Position numbers and translations under genes: made by a program. A stretch of 6,666 nt of DNA, from positions 1 through 6,666 of the forward strand of contig JBOHCT010000216.1 in assembly GCA_050699055.1 (NCBI GenBank). The letters are read 5' to 3'. The notes beneath the pieces are model-generated. The model saw only the letters and a program-made list of their open reading frames with translations. It was not told where the DNA came from and searched no databases. This DNA comes from JBOHCT01 sp050699055 (GTDB lineage Bacteria; Actinomycetota; Actinomycetes; Streptosporangiales; JBOHCT01). This document shows, piece after piece, positions 5,492-6,666 of the stretch (position 1 is the stretch's first letter; the number at the start of each line of letters is the position of its first letter).

Positions 5492-6562
5492 TCACCGCCG
5501 GCCGGGGACCGCGGAAGTGGAGAAGGCGACGCGCGCGTCGGCCTCCGCGAAGTGGCAGGCGACCGGGTGTCCCTGACCCCGGTCGATGAGCGGCGGCTCC
5601 TCCAGGGCACAGATTTCCTGAGCCTTCCAGCAACGGGTGCGGAAGCGACAGCCCGACGGTGGGTTGGCGGGGTTCGGGACATCGCCTTGGAGCACGATAC
5701 GCGTGCGTTCGTCCCTCTTCGCGGGATCGGGCAGGGGGGCGGCCGACAGCAGCGCCTGTGTGTACGGGTGGCTGGGCATCCCGTAGACCTGGTCGCGCGT
5801 ACCGGTCTCCACGATCTTGCCGAGGTACATCACCGACACTCGATCCGAGATGTGTCGGACGACGGTCAGGTCGTGCGCGATGAACAGATATGTGAGGCCC
5901 AGTTCCTCTTGCAGCTCGCGGAGCAGGTTGATCACCTGGGCCTGGATGGAGACATCCAGCGCGGACACGGGCTCGTCGAGGATGAGCAGCTCCGGGTTCA
6001 GGGCCAGCGCCCGGGCGATCCCGATGCGTTGGCGCTGACCACCGGAAAACTCGTGAGGATAGCGCGCGTCGTGCTGCGGGCTCAGTCCGACCAGCGTCAT
6101 GAGCTCCGAGATCCGCTTGCGCCCGCCGGTCTCGCGAAACAGGCCGTGGACGCGTAGCGGCTCGGCGATGAGATCACGAACGGTCATCCGGGGGTCGAGG
6201 GAGGCGAAAGGATCCTGGAAGACGATCTGCACGTCTCGGCGCATGGCGCGCATCTGTTGCCGGTTCAGGCCGGTGATGTCGCGTCCCTTGAGCTCGATAC
6301 GCCCGCTTGTGGCGTCGATGAGCCGGATCAAGGTGCGGCCCAAGGTGGTCTTGCCACACCCGGACTCGCCCACGACGCCGAGGGTCTGCCCGGCCCGAAG
6401 CTCCAGGCTCACCCCGTCGACCGCGTGGACGGCCCCGGACTGGCGACGCAGCGGGCCGCTCTTGACGGGGAAGTGCTTCACGAGGTCGTGGACGCGCAGG
6501 ATAGGGCCGCCGGCCTCGCCGCCCGCGGCCGACAAGCCCCTCGCCTCCCCGGTGTCGGTCAC
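5492..6562 (-). CDS. Oligopeptide/dipeptide ABC transporter ATP-binding protein (DppF/OppF type)
   Basis: This 356-residue cytoplasmic ATPase would power a peptide importer together with a second ATPase, two permeases and a binding protein that must lie outside the window. The ABC domain (about 22-275) has Walker A GESGCGKT (65-72), a Q-loop with FQDPFASLDP (Q116), the signature FSGGQRQR (172-179), Walker B LLILDEP (192-198) followed by the D-loop SALD, and the H-loop H230. The C-terminal oligopeptide-HPY extension (about 255-337) includes SHPYTQALL and four cysteines (C305, C311, C318, C336) in GCRFRTRC, EIC and VACHF. In related DppD-type ATPases these cysteines have been reported to hold an iron-sulfur cluster; that is likely but not shown here. 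The GTG start at 6560-6562 overlaps the upstream frame's TGA (GTGA), supporting an operon with translational coupling. The ribosome binding site is weak (TGGGG). Nickel or another substrate class cannot be excluded. Confidence 0.93.
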   Translation of the reverse strand: MTDTGEARGLSAAGGEAGGPILRVHDLVKHFPVKSGPLRRQSGAVHAVDGVSLELRAGQTLGVVGESGCGKTTLGRTLIRLIDATSGRIELKGRDITGLNRQQMRAMRRDVQIVFQDPFASLDPRMTVRDLIAEPLRVHGLFRETGGRKRISELMTLVGLSPQHDARYPHEFSGGQRQRIGIARALALNPELLILDEPVSALDVSIQAQVINLLRELQEELGLTYLFIAHDLTVVRHISDRVSVMYLGKIVETGTRDQVYGMPSHPYTQALLSAAPLPDPAKRDERTRIVLQGDVPNPANPPSGCRFRTRCWKAQEICALEEPPLIDRGQGHPVACHFAEADARVAFSTSAVPGRR

Positions 6563-6666
6563 GAGGTGGCCCCAGAAGCCAGCATTGAAGTGAGCATCGA
6601 AGCGAGCGGCAGCGAGCGAGGGCGGGGTCCCCGCGGAAACGCGGAAGCGTTTTCGTGGGGTGCAGC
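6559..6666 (-). CDS. 3' end of an upstream operon gene (partial, product not recognisable)
   Basis: On the minus strand a frame is open from the right edge to the TGA at 6559-6561, which overlaps the GTG start of the ABC ATPase gene by 4 nt. Thirty-five residues are visible, ending SMLTSMLASGATS. They show no motif. In Dpp/Opp operons the gene here is normally the partner ATPase (DppD/OppD), and this would be its tail beyond the conserved cysteines, but that rests only on gene order. The tail is rich in palindromic sequence, so it may be a repeat-derived extension. Confidence 0.5.
   Translation of the reverse strand, partial: AAPHENASAFPRGPRPRSLPLASMLTSMLASGATS
6629..6660. repeat. 14-bp hairpin with GGAA tetraloop near the right edge
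   Basis: CCCCGCGGAAACGC (6629-6642) pairs with GCGTTTTCGTGGGG (6647-6660) around GGAA, a GNRA-type loop. The inner 6 bp and outer 4 bp are Watson-Crick; two G-U pairs occur on the plus-strand RNA and become A-C mismatches on the minus strand. A short direct repeat, AGCGAGC, lies next to it at 6601-6607 and 6611-6617. It sits inside the probable C-terminal coding end of the upstream gene. Confidence 0.6.

Noticed and set aside
5079..5633. 184-residue minus-strand frame with a repeated block around GALGCRSGPQAVIS
   Set aside because: The peptide repeat arises because the 105-nt DNA period is a multiple of three. The frame overlaps the ABC ATPase out of frame and has no plausible start site, so the DNA repeat is the real signal.
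4985..6157. 390-residue plus-strand open frame
   Set aside because: It is arginine/proline-rich, spans the repeat array and then runs antisense through the ABC ATPase, whose own frame has every family motif.
6325..6335. CGGATCAAGGT shared with repeat unit B (5227-5237), inside the ABC ATPase gene
   Set aside because: It encodes the conserved helix residues TLIR right after Walker A and lacks a partner arm, so chance or codon usage explains it.

Overview
The window is very GC-rich DNA with GTG starts, GGGGAG-type ribosome binding sites and proteins typical of high-GC Gram-positive bacteria (a GCPII-like secreted peptidase, a fused Wzz/BY-kinase, a HelR-type helicase remnant). It is most likely chromosomal DNA of an actinobacterium. 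A Streptosporangiales/Thermomonosporaceae-like host is a guess from the general look of the proteins and cannot be proved from the window.

Layout from left to right: (1) 1-402, plus strand, a remnant holding only motifs V and VI of a HelR/HelD-type superfamily 1 helicase. (2) 415-906, minus, a complete LURP-one-related (tubby-like fold) protein, convergent with the remnant. (3) 907-1098, an intergenic stretch with two hairpins, the stronger lying 6 nt past the stop of the next gene. (4) 1099-3216, minus, a 705-residue exported M28 zinc peptidase with PA, catalytic and TFR-dimer-like domains. (5) 3217-3457, an intergenic stretch with a plausible promoter for the peptidase and a weak possible repeat copy. 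(6) 3458-4906, minus, a one-piece polysaccharide co-polymerase/tyrosine autokinase. (7) 4907-5491, about 585 nt without a convincing gene but filled with an ordered array of palindromic units. (8) 5492-6562, minus, a DppF/OppF-type ABC ATPase, whose GTG start overlaps the stop of a further minus-strand reading frame that runs off the right edge.

All intact genes are on the minus strand, but the gaps and hairpins suggest separate transcription units rather than one operon. The ABC ATPase is the visible 3' end of a peptide-import operon lying to the right. The autokinase would control export or chain length of a surface polysaccharide and stands here without glycosyltransferase, wzx or wzy neighbours. 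The peptidase acts outside the cytoplasm. A link between extracellular peptide cleavage and peptide import is tempting but rests only on proximity.

The most unusual part is the 5077-5453 array. Three 60-nt units (5077-5136, 5289-5348, 5394-5453) each begin and end with GATC, share 21 identical left-end bases, and keep a stem-forming right arm while the centre varies. A fourth, different GATC-bounded 62-nt unit (5170-5231) has perfect 13-bp inverted arms. A possible fifth relic (3348-3407, again 60 nt between GATC sites) lies on the other side of the autokinase gene. I read this as a REP-like palindromic repeat family; no function can be shown from the sequence alone.
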